Assembly (NCBI RefSeq): GCF_900155915.1 | Contig: NZ_FTPO01000002.1 | Span: forward strand, 744,001-808,000 | DNA from: Microbacterium sp. RU33B | GTDB lineage: Bacteria > Actinomycetota > Actinomycetes > Actinomycetales > Microbacteriaceae | Direction: 5' to 3' | Length of the DNA: 64,000 nucleotides | Shown here: piece after piece, positions 52,683 to 61,435 of the stretch | Layout of the letters: each line of letters opens with the position of its first letter | Position numbering within the stretch: position 1 is the first letter of the stretch | Position numbers and translations under genes: made by a program | Notes under the pieces: model-generated | Databases searched by the model: none | What the model saw: only the letters and a program-made list of their open reading frames with translations | What the model was told of the DNA's origin: nothing

Positions 52683-52739
52683 GTGTCCCACTTCGCGTGG
52701 GTTGGTCGCCTCCGCACCCACTCAAAGTGGGACATCGAG
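52683..52739. repeat. 57-bp hairpin repeat, copy 3
   Basis: The same element, 73 bp after copy 2 and almost identical to copy 1 (one loop change, GGTCGCC). It ends 8 bp before the stop of the convergent apnL-like gene, so the array may terminate both operons. Confidence 0.9.
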
Positions 52740-52747
52740 GGGCGAGG

Positions 52748-54541
52748 TCAGCGCGGGGCAGGGAGGTCGAGGGCGAGCCAGGTCAGCGGACCGAGATGGA
52801 TGCCGGCGTGGCCTGTCTCGGTCGTCAGGCGCAGGGTGCGTCCGGTGCGGTCGAGGTTGGCGACCAGGACGCGTTCGCGGCCCTCCGCGTCGGCGCCGCC
52901 GATCGCCCAGATCAGGCCGTCGGGGCTCGCGCCGTGCAGCAGGGCGGTGCCCGAGAGTGCGGCCAGAGCGCGGATCGCGTCGGCCACGGGGCGGTCGGTG
53001 CCCGACGCATCGCGGATGCCTCGGGGCCCCCACTCCTCGAAGAACGTCAGCGTCTCCACGCCCGGCACGGCAAGGGCAGCCGCGCTCGCGATCGTCCAGG
53101 CGGCGAGCTCCTCGGCGTCCTGTCGAGGGTCGGCGAGATCGAGAAGCGCGGGACCGTACCCGTCGCGGAGGTCATCGTGGGCCGCTCGCGGCGGAGGCGT
53201 CGTCGCGACGTCGTTGAAGTGCGGACGCAGGCCGATCGGCCCGATGTGCACGGGCACGCCCTCGGCCCCTGAGCCGGTGCCCGCGCCCTCGGTCGCCGAG
53301 CCCGTCGACGGGCCGCCCGCGACCGATGCGGCGATCCGCACCGCCTGCGCGGCGACGAGCCGCTGCATCGCGAGCGACTCCACGAGCTGCTCGGTGCCGA
53401 GGCTGTGGAACAGCGGCGTCACGCTGAACACGATGCCGTCGAGATCGGCCGGCAGGCGATGGTGCTCCCGGTTGAGCTCGGTGAAGTGGGAGCGGGCCCC
53501 GCCGACGACCGCCGCCGAGACGCCCGCAGCCGCCAGCGCGCGCCGGAGCGTCGCGATCGCAGCGGCATCCGAAATGTGCCGCGCAGCGCCCTCGGGCTGG
53601 AAGGCCGTCACTCGCACGACGTCGTGGTCCCGCAGCGCGGCAACGCCCGCGGCCAGCGCGTCGTCATCGGCCAGGACGAACTGCACATCGAGAGGAAGCC
53701 CGGATGCCGCCGCCCGGCCGAGAGCCGCGCGCCAGTTCCTCGTCGCGAGATCGAGCTCGACCAGCACGGCCGAGCCGACCGGAGCGACAGCGGGGGCAGG
53801 GTCGGGGGCGGTCGACGCCGCGACCGCGATCGCGGGGAACGCTTCGCCCGAGGTCAGCGCGATCGTGTCCGTCATCGGGATGCCGGGCGCGGCATCCGTC
53901 GTGGCGACCTCGATCTCGAGCGTCTGCACCACGCGGTCGCCCGCGGAGATCGGGTAGGGGAACGGCAGGGAGAGGGGCCGGCTGTACGTCTTGAACGAGG
54001 CATCCGTCCAGTTGCGCTGATCCTCCATCTCGAACACGTCGCCGTCGAAGCGCAGGCGCACGTCGAGGCCGCCGTGCGTCCACGCGAGCCCGGAGATGTC
54101 GCGCACGGGCTGGTGCGGGCTGATCGACTCCGGGAACGCGGTCGCCTCCTCCCTCCCGTCGGGGTGGGTGACGCGCAGGTCGGCCCCCGCGAGGGCGGGC
54201 GGATGCAGCACGACGAGACCGGTTCGATTCGTCTCGAACGGATGCTCCGACTCGAGGTCGGCGATCACGACGAGCCGGGCATCCCGGGCCTCGACGCGCA
54301 CGACGCCGCGGAACGACGAGCCGAGACCCGCCGACCGCACGTGCAGCGTCAGCGTCGCGTCGGTCTCGCGGACGCGATCGACCACGAGCGGCGCCGTGTC
54401 CCAGTTGCGATCCCGCACGACCGCGCGCACCGCGCGCAGGACGGGCCGTCCGTCGTACGCGATGTCGGCGAGCTCGTCGTCACGGAGTTCGAGCGACCAC
54501 GGGCCGCTCGACCAGGAGGCGTGCTGCGTGATCCAGTCCAT
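52748..54541 (-). CDS. apnL: D-apionate lactonase (D-apionolactonase) family protein
   Basis: A 597-residue cytosolic protein. An N-terminal beta-sandwich (SWSSGPWSLELRDDELADIAYDGRPVLRAVRAVVRDRNW, about 1-215) precedes a central TIM barrel (about 240-500, with HIGPIGLRPHFNDVAT) and a small C-terminal beta domain. This three-part layout and the AVVRDRNWDT block fit the D-apionate lactonase family as I recall it. It opens apionolactone to apionate. Support comes mainly from context: it is the last gene of the operon with the oxidoisomerase and decarboxylase. ATG 54541 lies 2 bp after the SDR stop. A Gly/Ser/Thr-rich linker around residues 430-450 is unusual. Confidence 0.75.
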   Translation of the reverse strand: MDWITQHASWSSGPWSLELRDDELADIAYDGRPVLRAVRAVVRDRNWDTAPLVVDRVRETDATLTLHVRSAGLGSSFRGVVRVEARDARLVVIADLESEHPFETNRTGLVVLHPPALAGADLRVTHPDGREEATAFPESISPHQPVRDISGLAWTHGGLDVRLRFDGDVFEMEDQRNWTDASFKTYSRPLSLPFPYPISAGDRVVQTLEIEVATTDAAPGIPMTDTIALTSGEAFPAIAVAASTAPDPAPAVAPVGSAVLVELDLATRNWRAALGRAAASGLPLDVQFVLADDDALAAGVAALRDHDVVRVTAFQPEGAARHISDAAAIATLRRALAAAGVSAAVVGGARSHFTELNREHHRLPADLDGIVFSVTPLFHSLGTEQLVESLAMQRLVAAQAVRIAASVAGGPSTGSATEGAGTGSGAEGVPVHIGPIGLRPHFNDVATTPPPRAAHDDLRDGYGPALLDLADPRQDAEELAAWTIASAAALAVPGVETLTFFEEWGPRGIRDASGTDRPVADAIRALAALSGTALLHGASPDGLIWAIGGADAEGRERVLVANLDRTGRTLRLTTETGHAGIHLGPLTWLALDLPAPR

Positions 54542-54543
54542 CG

Positions 54544-55299
54544 TCAGAGCGAGGTCATTCCGCCGTCGACCTGGAACGTGGCGCCGGTCGCGAAGGCGCC
54601 GTCGTCGCTGGCGAGGTAGACCATGATGCCGGCCACGTCTGCGGGCGTGCCGGCACGCCCGATCGGGATGCGGCTGACGATCGCGGCGCGCGCCTCGGGG
54701 TCGTCGGTGATCGCGGCGACGAGGGGGGTCTCGGTGTACGCGGGCTGCACGGTGTTCACGCGTATGCCTCGATCGGCATAGGCTGCGGCGACGGTGCGAC
54801 CGAGGCCGTGCATGCCCGCCTTCGAGGCGCTGTACGCCGTGAAGTCCTTGCCCTCTCCGTTGACCGCGGTGGGGCTTCCGGTGAGGATGATCGATCCGCC
54901 GCCGAGCGCGAGCATCGTGCGCACGGCGTACTTCACCGTGAGGAAGGCGCCCGTCAGGTTGACGTCGATCGTCCGCTGCCACACCTCGAGCTCGAGGTCG
55001 GCGATCGGCGCGTCCTGTCCGAACAGCTGCACGCCCGCATTCGCGACGACGACGTCCGGCGCCCAGCCCGCGGCCTCCGCCTCGGCGAAGCCGGCCGCCA
55101 CCGACGCCTCGCTCGAGATGTCCATCGTCACGGCGCGGGCGTTCTCGCCGATCGCGGCCGCGGCCTCGCGCGCACCCTCGCCGTTGCGATCGGCGAGGAT
55201 CACGCGCGCCCCCTCGGCGGCGAAACGCTGCGCGACGGCGAGACCGATGCCGAGCGCGCCGCCGGTGATGAGGGCGGTCCTGCCGTCGAGCTGACCCAT
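54544..55299 (-). CDS. SDR family NAD-dependent dehydrogenase, candidate D-apiose 1-dehydrogenase
   Basis: A 251-residue classical short-chain dehydrogenase. It has TGGALGIG (13-20), Asp37 after beta-strand 2 (NAD preference), NAGV (87-90), Ser142, Tyr156 and Lys160 in AYSASKAGM, and a C-terminal GATFQVDGGM. It is placed between the oxidoisomerase and the lactonase, 4 bp after the former. Because the operon has a lactonase but no Gfo/Idh/MocA-type apiose dehydrogenase, this enzyme is the best candidate for oxidising D-apiose to apionolactone. That role is inference; oxidation of another polyol or aldose is possible. Confidence 0.8.
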   Translation of the reverse strand: MGQLDGRTALITGGALGIGLAVAQRFAAEGARVILADRNGEGAREAAAAIGENARAVTMDISSEASVAAGFAEAEAAGWAPDVVVANAGVQLFGQDAPIADLELEVWQRTIDVNLTGAFLTVKYAVRTMLALGGGSIILTGSPTAVNGEGKDFTAYSASKAGMHGLGRTVAAAYADRGIRVNTVQPAYTETPLVAAITDDPEARAAIVSRIPIGRAGTPADVAGIMVYLASDDGAFATGATFQVDGGMTSL

Positions 55300-55303
55300 C
55301 GTG

Positions 55304-56164
55304 CTACCTCTTGATCTCGTCGAGGTGGAGCATGCGCGCGAGGTTCTTGTCGAGCTCGTCGTCGCGGAAGATCTTCTTCCAGTCCTCCTTGATGATGCTC
55401 TCGCGACCGTAGTCCATCGCGATGAGGCACGCATCGCTGAACGGGTTGTCACCGCGGAGCCCGTTGGCCAGGGCGACCTGCGTGTGGCCGTACAGGATGC
55501 TGCGCGCGGCCGCCTCGGGAACGCCCATCGTGTTCACGGCTTCGGAGAGTGCTTCGTTGAGGAGGGCGCCGATCATGCAGGCGACGGTCTCGACGAGAGT
55601 CGGCTCGAGCTGGGCGAGCTGCTTGATCGTCACCCAGTGCACATCGATGACCGGCGCGTAGATCGCACGCACGGTCGCCTCCACGATCGCCTTCTTGGCT
55701 TCGTCGTCGGACTCGATCGCGGCGATGGCGTCTTGCGGGGCGGCGATGCCGCCAAACGTGTCGGCCCACTGCTCGGGGGTCTCTCGCTGCAGGAAGATCG
55801 ACGGGTGGCACGGGTGCGCGACGGCCTGGATGACGTCGTCCCGCGTCGTGAGAAGTCCGGCGTACGCGGCGGCCGGGTCGAGGGTCAGCACGATCGCGCC
55901 GGCCTTCAGCTGCGGCACGAGGTCGGCGGTGACGGGGCCGAGGGCGAGATCGGGAACGGCGAGAACGACGATGTCGGCGTCGGCCACGGCGGTCGCGGCA
56001 TCCGTCAGCTCCCGCCCGGCGTCGAGCGTGCGCTGCTGACCGGCGGGGGAGTTCTCGACGTATCGCACGTCGTGACCGGTCTTCACGAGGTTGTCGGACA
56101 CGCGCATGCCCATCTTGCCGCCGGCTCCGACGACGGCGATGGTGTAGGTCTCGGGGTGGGTCAT
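55304..56164 (-). CDS. apnO: D-apionate oxidoisomerase
   Basis: A 286-residue NAD-dependent enzyme. An N-terminal Rossmann domain (IAVVGAGGKMGMRVSDNL) resembles 6-phosphogluconate dehydrogenase-like proteins. The C-terminal helical domain (TLVETVACMIGALLNEALSEAVNTMGVPEAAARSILYGHTQVALA) is the 'phosphogluconate dehydrogenase C-terminal' type found in ApnO. It oxidises and rearranges D-apionate to 3-oxoisoapionate. ATG 56164 overlaps the decarboxylase stop (ATGA). Position directly beside an AP-endonuclease-type decarboxylase and tetrose isomerases makes this assignment the anchor of the pathway. Confidence 0.82.
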   Translation of the reverse strand: MTHPETYTIAVVGAGGKMGMRVSDNLVKTGHDVRYVENSPAGQQRTLDAGRELTDAATAVADADIVVLAVPDLALGPVTADLVPQLKAGAIVLTLDPAAAYAGLLTTRDDVIQAVAHPCHPSIFLQRETPEQWADTFGGIAAPQDAIAAIESDDEAKKAIVEATVRAIYAPVIDVHWVTIKQLAQLEPTLVETVACMIGALLNEALSEAVNTMGVPEAAARSILYGHTQVALANGLRGDNPFSDACLIAMDYGRESIIKEDWKKIFRDDELDKNLARMLHLDEIKR

Positions 56165-56943
56165 GACGTGCTCCTGAGGTACTCGAGGGTGGTGCGGGTC
56201 CATTCCCGCTCGGTCTGGATGGTGGTCTCGGCATCGCCCTGCCAGGGCAGCCAGTGCTCGACGATTTCGTTGATGCCCCGCTCCCGCGGACGGACCGTCT
56301 CGAGCAGATGCGCGTAGTCGTGCAGTCCGTCGCCCATGGGGGCGCCGGAGTACGTGAAGCCCACCCAGCCGGGCTGGCGGGCGAACGCGAAGTCCTTGAC
56401 GTGCACGTTCTTCACGTGCGCCGCCGTGAGCGCGACGGCGTCGCGGGGCAGCTCCAGCCGCGCCGTGACGTTGGCGGGGTCGAGGCAGACGCCGAGGCTG
56501 TCGCTCTCCACGCGCTCGACGACCGAGACGAGATCGGCGGTCGCGACCTGCTCGTACGTCTCGAGGGCGAGCACGACGCCGGATGCCTCGTAGGCCGGCA
56601 TCGCCCCGCGAAGCCATTCGACGGCCTGGTCGAGCGTCGGTCGGGAGTCGGGTCCGTAGAGCATGCTCCGTACGAGCGTCGCCTCGAAGGTGCGGGCGAG
56701 CTCGAGGAAGCGCGCGAGCCGCTCGGGCTCGATCCCCTTCGTGCCGAGCTCGATCGTGAGGCCGAGATCGCGTGCCGCGGCGGCGGCCTCGGTGAGCTCG
56801 GCATCCGTCATGTGCTCGAGCGGCTCGAAGTCGCAGATCTGGAACAGGTCGACCCCGAGGTCGCGGGTCGCGCGGAAGGCGTCGATGAGTGAGAGGCCTT
56901 CGGAGTGCTGCCAGAAGAACGCGTACGTGCCGAGGCCGATCAT
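56161..56943 (-). CDS. oiaC: 3-oxoisoapionate decarboxylase (sugar phosphate isomerase/epimerase fold)
   Basis: A 260-residue AP-endonuclease-2-like TIM barrel. Putative metal ligands are Glu128 in LALETYE, Asp155 in CLDPANV, His181 in KNVHVKDF and Glu226 in NEIVEHW. Enzymes of this fold beside ApnO decarboxylate 3-oxoisoapionate to L-erythrulose. Its start and stop overlap both neighbours by 4 bp. On its own the family would only say sugar isomerase/epimerase; the function comes from the gene set. The downstream erythrulose enzymes are what this product requires. Confidence 0.78.
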   Translation of the reverse strand: MIGLGTYAFFWQHSEGLSLIDAFRATRDLGVDLFQICDFEPLEHMTDAELTEAAAAARDLGLTIELGTKGIEPERLARFLELARTFEATLVRSMLYGPDSRPTLDQAVEWLRGAMPAYEASGVVLALETYEQVATADLVSVVERVESDSLGVCLDPANVTARLELPRDAVALTAAHVKNVHVKDFAFARQPGWVGFTYSGAPMGDGLHDYAHLLETVRPRERGINEIVEHWLPWQGDAETTIQTEREWTRTTLEYLRSTS

Positions 56944-57710
56944 GCGCGTTCTCCCGCCCGTACGGCCGCGAGGGCGGCGGCTTCGTCGATCACGGCGAGC
57001 AGGTTCGCGGGGTCGTGCGCGAACCGGCCGAGGAAGAGGCCGTCCACCGCACCCTCGAGGCGTTCGAGCAGTCCGGGTCCGGCGGATCCGCCGTACACGA
57101 CGGAGGAGTCGGTGCGGCCCGGGAGGGCGTCGAGCGCGGAGCGCAGGGCGCGGGCGACCGGGAGGATGTGGTCGGGTCCGGCGGGTTCGGGGGCGCCGAT
57201 CGCCCAGACGGGTTCGTAGGCGACGATGACACGTCCGGCCTGCGCGGTGGCGAGCGCGGAGTGGAGCTGATCGACGGCGACGGTGGCGGCATCCGATGTC
57301 TCGTAGGTCTCGCCGATGCACAGCACCGGGGTGATGCCGCGGGCGAGCGCGGCGGCGGTCTTGGCGGCGACGACGTCGTCGGTCTCGGCGAACAGCCGGC
57401 GGCGCTCCGCGTGGCCGATCTCGGCGACGCGCACGCCGATCTCGGCGAGTTCGGCCGCCGTCACTTCGCCGGTGTAGGCGCCGGGCTCGAACGCCGAGAC
57501 ATCCTGCGCGCCGATCACGACCGGCGTGCCGGCGAACGCGTCGACGGCGCCGACGAGCTGCGGGTAGGTCGGGATGACGAACAGCTCGACGGCTCCGGAT
57601 GCCACGGCGGGGTGGGCGCCGGCGGTGGCGGCGACGCGCGCGCACCACTGCAGCGCCTGATGGTGACCGAAGTAGGTCTTCAGGCTCACCCCGACCGTGA
57701 CGGGTGCCAT
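56940..57710 (-). CDS. lerI: L-erythrulose-1-phosphate isomerase (triose-phosphate isomerase family)
   Basis: A 256-residue TIM-family protein. Catalytic residues are Lys11 in SLKTYFG, His100 in EIGHAERRR and Glu166 in VAYEPVWAIG. The usual NWK is replaced by SLK, and the sequence diverges from housekeeping TpiA, which fits the tetrose-phosphate isomerases of erythritol and apiose pathways. It would convert L-erythrulose-1-phosphate to D-erythrulose-4-phosphate. It overlaps the decarboxylase gene by 4 bp and the RpiB-type gene by 1 bp. Confidence 0.82.
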   Translation of the reverse strand: MAPVTVGVSLKTYFGHHQALQWCARVAATAGAHPAVASGAVELFVIPTYPQLVGAVDAFAGTPVVIGAQDVSAFEPGAYTGEVTAAELAEIGVRVAEIGHAERRRLFAETDDVVAAKTAAALARGITPVLCIGETYETSDAATVAVDQLHSALATAQAGRVIVAYEPVWAIGAPEPAGPDHILPVARALRSALDALPGRTDSSVVYGGSAGPGLLERLEGAVDGLFLGRFAHDPANLLAVIDEAAALAAVRAGERA

Positions 57711-58180
57711 CAGCAGGATCCGGTGGCTTCGTACTCGCCGATGACGGCGACCTTGTCCGCCGACGCGGAGGCGGGGTCGAAGCGGTAGGTGAGCCATTCG
57801 CGCACGAGGCGGCGGGCGAGTTCGATGCCGATCACGCGCTGGCCCATCGTGAGCACCTGCGCGTCGTTGGAGAGCACCCCGCGCTCGACGGAGAACGAGT
57901 CGTGGGCGGTGACGGCGCGGATGCCGGGCACTTTGTTCGCCGCGATCGCGACGCCGAGCCCGGTTCCGCAGATGAGCAGCGCACGGTCGGCGTCGCCGTT
58001 CGCGACGAGTTCGGCGGCGGCGATCGCCACGCGGGGGTAGGCCGTGTGCCCGTCGGCATCCACTCCCACATCGACGACGGAGGCGACGCCGTCGCTGTTC
58101 TCGAGGTCGGCCTTGAGGATCTCCTTGTAGTCGAAGCCGGCGTCGTCGCTGCCGATGACGAGGCGCAGGGGTTCGGTCAT
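57710..58180 (-). CDS. derI: D-erythrulose-4-phosphate isomerase (RpiB family)
   Basis: A 156-residue RpiB/LacAB-type isomerase. It opens [19 protein letters not shown] and has the catalytic Cys in [22 protein letters not shown], with [24 protein letters not shown] behind it. In this operon it would convert D-erythrulose-4-phosphate to D-erythrose-4-phosphate, which enters the pentose phosphate pathway. Ribose-5-phosphate isomerase activity is the generic alternative. It lies 1 bp after the kinase stop. Confidence 0.83.
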   Translation of the reverse strand: MTEPLRLVIGSDDAGFDYKEILKADLENSDGVASVVDVGVDADGHTAYPRVAIAAAELVANGDADRALLICGTGLGVAIAANKVPGIRAVTAHDSFSVERGVLSNDAQVLTMGQRVIGIELARRLVREWLTYRFDPASASADKVAVIGEYEATGSC

Positions 58181-58181
58181 G

Positions 58182-59900
58182 TCAGTTCTCCTTCGAGGCG
58201 GCGAGGGTCTCGCCGATGGCGGTCACGATGAGGGCGAGGGAGTGCGCGCCGGGGTCGGGGATGCCGACGCTGTGGTGCCCGTGTGTGCGGGCGCGTCCCA
58301 TGCGGGGGAGGAGGTCGGCGGTCGCGGCCGCCGCGGTGGTCGCACGCGCGGCGGCGGTGCGCCACGCGTCGGTGAGCGATGCGCCGGCGTCGACCGCGGA
58401 GCTCAGCGCAGACGAAAACGGGACGAGCGCGTCGACCATCGTCTTGTCGCCGACCTCGGCCTTGCCGTAGTCCATGACCCCGCTCGCACCGGCGGCGACG
58501 CCCGCAGCGACATCGAGGGGCGAGGGGGAGCCGGCGTCGCCGAGCTTGGCGGCGAGGGAAGTCAGGATGACGCCCCACAGCGCACCCGAGGTGCCGCCCG
58601 CCCTGTCGGACCAGGCATCGGCCGCGCGCTCCAGCGTCGTGCCCGCGCCGGCGCCGGCGGCGACCGCGGCGGTCGCCGCAGCCAGCGCGGCGTGCGCGCC
58701 ACGCTGCATCCCGATGCCATGGTCGCCGTCGCCGGCGATCGAGTCCAGGCGGCCGAGCTCGTCGACGTTGTCGTCGATCGTCCTCACGAGCACCTCTAGC
58801 GCTGCCGCGACGGTGATCGCCGACGCGCGAGACGCGTCGTCGCCCGGCACGATCTCGACGACGTCGGCGACGGCATCCGATGCCTCCGACCGCTGCTGCG
58901 GCGCGACCGAGCCCCGGCGGTACGCGGGAGTGTCGACCGGGGTGTCCCACAGGCGTTCGAGCTCCTCGTCGAGCCAGAACAGGGTGAGCGAGGTGCCGGC
59001 CATGTCGAACGACGTGCAGTACTCGCCCACATGCGGGTCGACGATCTCGAGTCCGGCGGTCTCGAGCAGCTGCGCGATGCGACGGTAGACGACGAACATC
59101 TCCTCGTACTTCAGTGACCCGAGACCGTTCAGGATGGGCACGACCCGCGTGCCCGCCCCCTCCGGACGCTCGTCGAGCAGCCGCGAGACGAGCAGTTCGG
59201 CCAGGCCGTCGGCGGTCGGGATGTCGGTCTCATCGACGCCCGGCTCGCCGTGGATGCCGAGCCCGACCGCCATCCGCCCCTCCGGGACGGAGAACAGCGC
59301 GTGGTCGGCACCCGGGAGGGTGCAGCCCGTGAACGCGACGCCGATCGACCGGGTGCGCGCGTTGGCCTTGGCGGCGACCGCCGTGACGCCGGCCAGGTCG
59401 TACCCGGCTTCGGCCGCCGCGGCCGCGGTGCGGAACACGGTCAGGTCGCCGGCGATCCCCCGCCGCTTCTGCTTCTCGGCAGGAGACGCGGAGAAGATGT
59501 CGTCGGTCACCGTGACGGTCTCGCACGCGACGCCCTCGGCGCGCAGCCGCTCCTGCGCCGCGTCGAAGTTGAGCACATCGCCGGCGTAGTTGCCGTAGCT
59601 GAAGAACACGCCTCCGCCGTTGTCGGCCGCCTTCGCGACCGCGAACACCTGCTGCGTCGACGGCGACGCGAAGAGGTTGCCCATCGCCGCGCCGTGCGCG
59701 AGGCCCGGTCCGACGAGCCCGCCGAACGCGGGGTAGTGGCCCGACCCGCCGCCGATCACGACCGCCACCTGACCTGCGGGCGACTGCGTCGCGCGCACCA
59801 CTCCGCCGGTCACCCGGCGCACCGAGCGGGCGTTCGCCGCCACGAAACCGTCGATCATCTCGTCCGCGAAATCGGCCGGGTCGTTCCACAGTCTGGTCAT
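58182..59900 (-). CDS. lerK: L-erythrulose kinase (fused DhaK-DhaL type)
   Basis: A 572-residue ATP-dependent ketose kinase. The DhaK half (about 1-335) has [17 protein letters not shown] and His217 in [11 protein letters not shown], which binds the ketone covalently. The DhaL half binds ATP with magnesium, using [13 protein letters not shown] near residue 390 and [12 protein letters not shown]. This is the size of single-chain dihydroxyacetone kinases. The co-encoded tetrose-phosphate isomerases and the decarboxylase make L-erythrulose the likely substrate. ATG 59900 overlaps the transporter stop by 4 bp. Confidence 0.83.
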   Translation of the reverse strand: MTRLWNDPADFADEMIDGFVAANARSVRRVTGGVVRATQSPAGQVAVVIGGGSGHYPAFGGLVGPGLAHGAAMGNLFASPSTQQVFAVAKAADNGGGVFFSYGNYAGDVLNFDAAQERLRAEGVACETVTVTDDIFSASPAEKQKRRGIAGDLTVFRTAAAAAEAGYDLAGVTAVAAKANARTRSIGVAFTGCTLPGADHALFSVPEGRMAVGLGIHGEPGVDETDIPTADGLAELLVSRLLDERPEGAGTRVVPILNGLGSLKYEEMFVVYRRIAQLLETAGLEIVDPHVGEYCTSFDMAGTSLTLFWLDEELERLWDTPVDTPAYRRGSVAPQQRSEASDAVADVVEIVPGDDASRASAITVAAALEVLVRTIDDNVDELGRLDSIAGDGDHGIGMQRGAHAALAAATAAVAAGAGAGTTLERAADAWSDRAGGTSGALWGVILTSLAAKLGDAGSPSPLDVAAGVAAGASGVMDYGKAEVGDKTMVDALVPFSSALSSAVDAGASLTDAWRTAAARATTAAAATADLLPRMGRARTHGHHSVGIPDPGAHSLALIVTAIGETLAASKEN

Positions 59901-61288
59901 CGCTTCGGCGCCTCCTGCGCCTCCTCCTCGGTCGAGGCGGGCTGCGCGGAATCCACATCCACCGGCGCGAGGCGGTTGCTGCGCGCCAGCAGGATCATGA
60001 GGATCGCCGACACGAGCATGACCCCTCCGACGATGAACATCGGGGCCTCGTAGCTGCCCGTCCAGTCGCGAACTGCTCCCGTGACATACGGGGCGCTGAA
60101 GCCGGCGAGATTGCCGATCGTGTTGATGAGCGCGACGCCGGCGGCCGCGGCCACGCCGGTGAGGAATCGCGTCGGGAGCGTCCAGAAGTTGGGGAGTGCC
60201 GAGAAGATCGCGCTGGCAGTGATCGTGATGACGGCGATCGTCGCTGCCGGGGAGCCGGCGAACAGCGCCAGGGGGATCGACACCGCGCCAGCGAGAGCCG
60301 GGATCACGATGTGCCACGTCTTCAGGCCGCGCTTGGACGCATCCCGCGACCAGAAGTACATCGCGACCGCCGCCGGCAGGTAGGGGATCGCGGTGATGAG
60401 GCCCTTCTGGAACACGTCGTAGGTCTGGCCGGTCTGGGCCTGGAACCCCTCGATGATCGTGGGGAGGAAGAACGCGAGCGCGTACAGGCCGTAAATGAAG
60501 CCGAAGTAGATGAAGGAGAGCATCCACACCCGCCCACTTCCGAACGCGAACCGCACGGACACGTGCTTCTCGCGGGACTCGGTGGCCGACTTCTCCTTCT
60601 GCAGCGACTCGGTGAGCCAGACCTGCTCCGCCGGGGTCAGCCACTTGGCGTCCGCCGGCTTGTCCTTCAGGTAGAACCAGGCGATGATGCCGACGACGAT
60701 GGCGGGGATCGCGACGCCCATGAACATGAAGCGCCACCCCTCCAGCCCGAAGAACACGCCGTCCTGCTGGATCAGGGCGCCCGCGAGCGGGGCGCCGATC
60801 ACGGTCGTCAGGGGCTGCGCCAGGTAGAAGAGCATGAGGATGCGGCCGCGGTACTGCGCGGGAACCCAGAGGCTGAGGAACAGGATCGCGCCGGGGAAGA
60901 AGCCGGCTTCGGCCACACCCAGGATGAAGCGCAGCGCGACGAGCTGCTCGAAGTTCTGCACCCAGGTGAACAGCAGCGCGACGATGCCCCAGCTGACCAT
61001 GATGCGCGCGAGCCACTTGCGGGCACCGAACTTGTGCAGCGCCAGGTTCGAGGGCACCTCCAGGAGGATGTAGCCGATGAAGAAGACGCCCGACGCGAAG
61101 CCGAACTGAGCGGCGCTCAGCGCAAGATCGTCGTTCATACCGTTCGGAGCGGCGAAGCCGATCGCGGTGCGGTCGAGGTAGTTGATGAAGAACATCAGGG
61201 CCACGAACGGCACGAGCCGCGTGGACACCTTCCTGATCGCCGACCGGGCGACGGGGTTCGCCTCGGCGGAGGGGGTTTTCGTGTCCAC
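59897..61288 (-). CDS. MFS transporter, anion:cation symporter (tartrate/sugar-acid) type
   Basis: A 463-residue permease with 12 predicted helices. VALMFFINYLDRTAIGFAAP in helix 1, LLEVPSNLALHKFGARKWLARIM and FILGVAEAGFFPGAILFLSLWVP are typical of the ACS subfamily, which imports sugar acids and organic anions. GTG 61288 has AGGAG 5 nt upstream, a better start than ATG 61312. As the first gene of the apionate operon it most likely imports apionate or a related acid. Its promoter holds a GntR operator in the -35/-10 spacer. Confidence 0.88.
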   Translation of the reverse strand: MDTKTPSAEANPVARSAIRKVSTRLVPFVALMFFINYLDRTAIGFAAPNGMNDDLALSAAQFGFASGVFFIGYILLEVPSNLALHKFGARKWLARIMVSWGIVALLFTWVQNFEQLVALRFILGVAEAGFFPGAILFLSLWVPAQYRGRILMLFYLAQPLTTVIGAPLAGALIQQDGVFFGLEGWRFMFMGVAIPAIVVGIIAWFYLKDKPADAKWLTPAEQVWLTESLQKEKSATESREKHVSVRFAFGSGRVWMLSFIYFGFIYGLYALAFFLPTIIEGFQAQTGQTYDVFQKGLITAIPYLPAAVAMYFWSRDASKRGLKTWHIVIPALAGAVSIPLALFAGSPAATIAVITITASAIFSALPNFWTLPTRFLTGVAAAAGVALINTIGNLAGFSAPYVTGAVRDWTGSYEAPMFIVGGVMLVSAILMILLARSNRLAPVDVDSAQPASTEEEAQEAPKR

Positions 61289-61341
61289 ATTGACTCCTGG
61301 GTAAATCGACATCGATCTGCTGGGATGACCTGCTCCGACCC

Positions 61342-61370
61342 ATATTGACAAACCGGTTGACCAATTGCAA
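61342..61370 (-). promoter_or_regulatory. Promoter of the apionate operon
   Basis: On the minus strand: TTGCAA (61370-61365), 17-bp spacer, CAATAT (61347-61342). The predicted transcript begins about 50 nt before the transporter GTG. Confidence 0.65.
61345..61364. promoter_or_regulatory. GntR/FadR operator 1
   Basis: TTGACAAACCGGTTGACCAA: symmetric TTG-N3-AACCGGTT-N3-CAA. It fills the spacer between -35 and -10 of the apionate promoter, so binding must block RNA polymerase. Confidence 0.7.
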
Positions 61371-61382
61371 GAGATTCGAGTG

Positions 61383-61390
61383 AACCGGTT
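61383..61390. promoter_or_regulatory. GntR/FadR operator 2
   Basis: A second AACCGGTT core, followed as in operator 1 by GACC, with centres 32 bp apart (three helical turns). It lies 45 bp before the regulator gene and may serve autoregulation or cooperative binding. Confidence 0.65.
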
Positions 61391-61423
61391 GACCGAAAAC
61401 CCAGGTGCGGGCAGTCCGGAAGG

Positions 61424-61429
61424 TAGATT
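61424..61429 (+). promoter_or_regulatory. -10 element of the leaderless gntR-like gene
   Basis: TAGATT is exactly 6 nt before ATG 61436 and there is no ribosome-binding site. This also decides the start against GTG 61430. Confidence 0.55.
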
Positions 61430-61435
61430 GTGCCC

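Noticed and set aside
52528..52739. A CRISPR array.
   Set aside because: Three 57-bp inverted-repeat units with 25- and 16-bp gaps, no leader and no cas genes; repeat length, symmetry and spacing fit REP-like hairpins instead.
56940..57710. Housekeeping triose-phosphate isomerase tpiA.
   Set aside because: The NWK motif is altered to SLK, and the gene is embedded and overlapping in the apionate operon rather than in a gap-pgk-tpi cluster.
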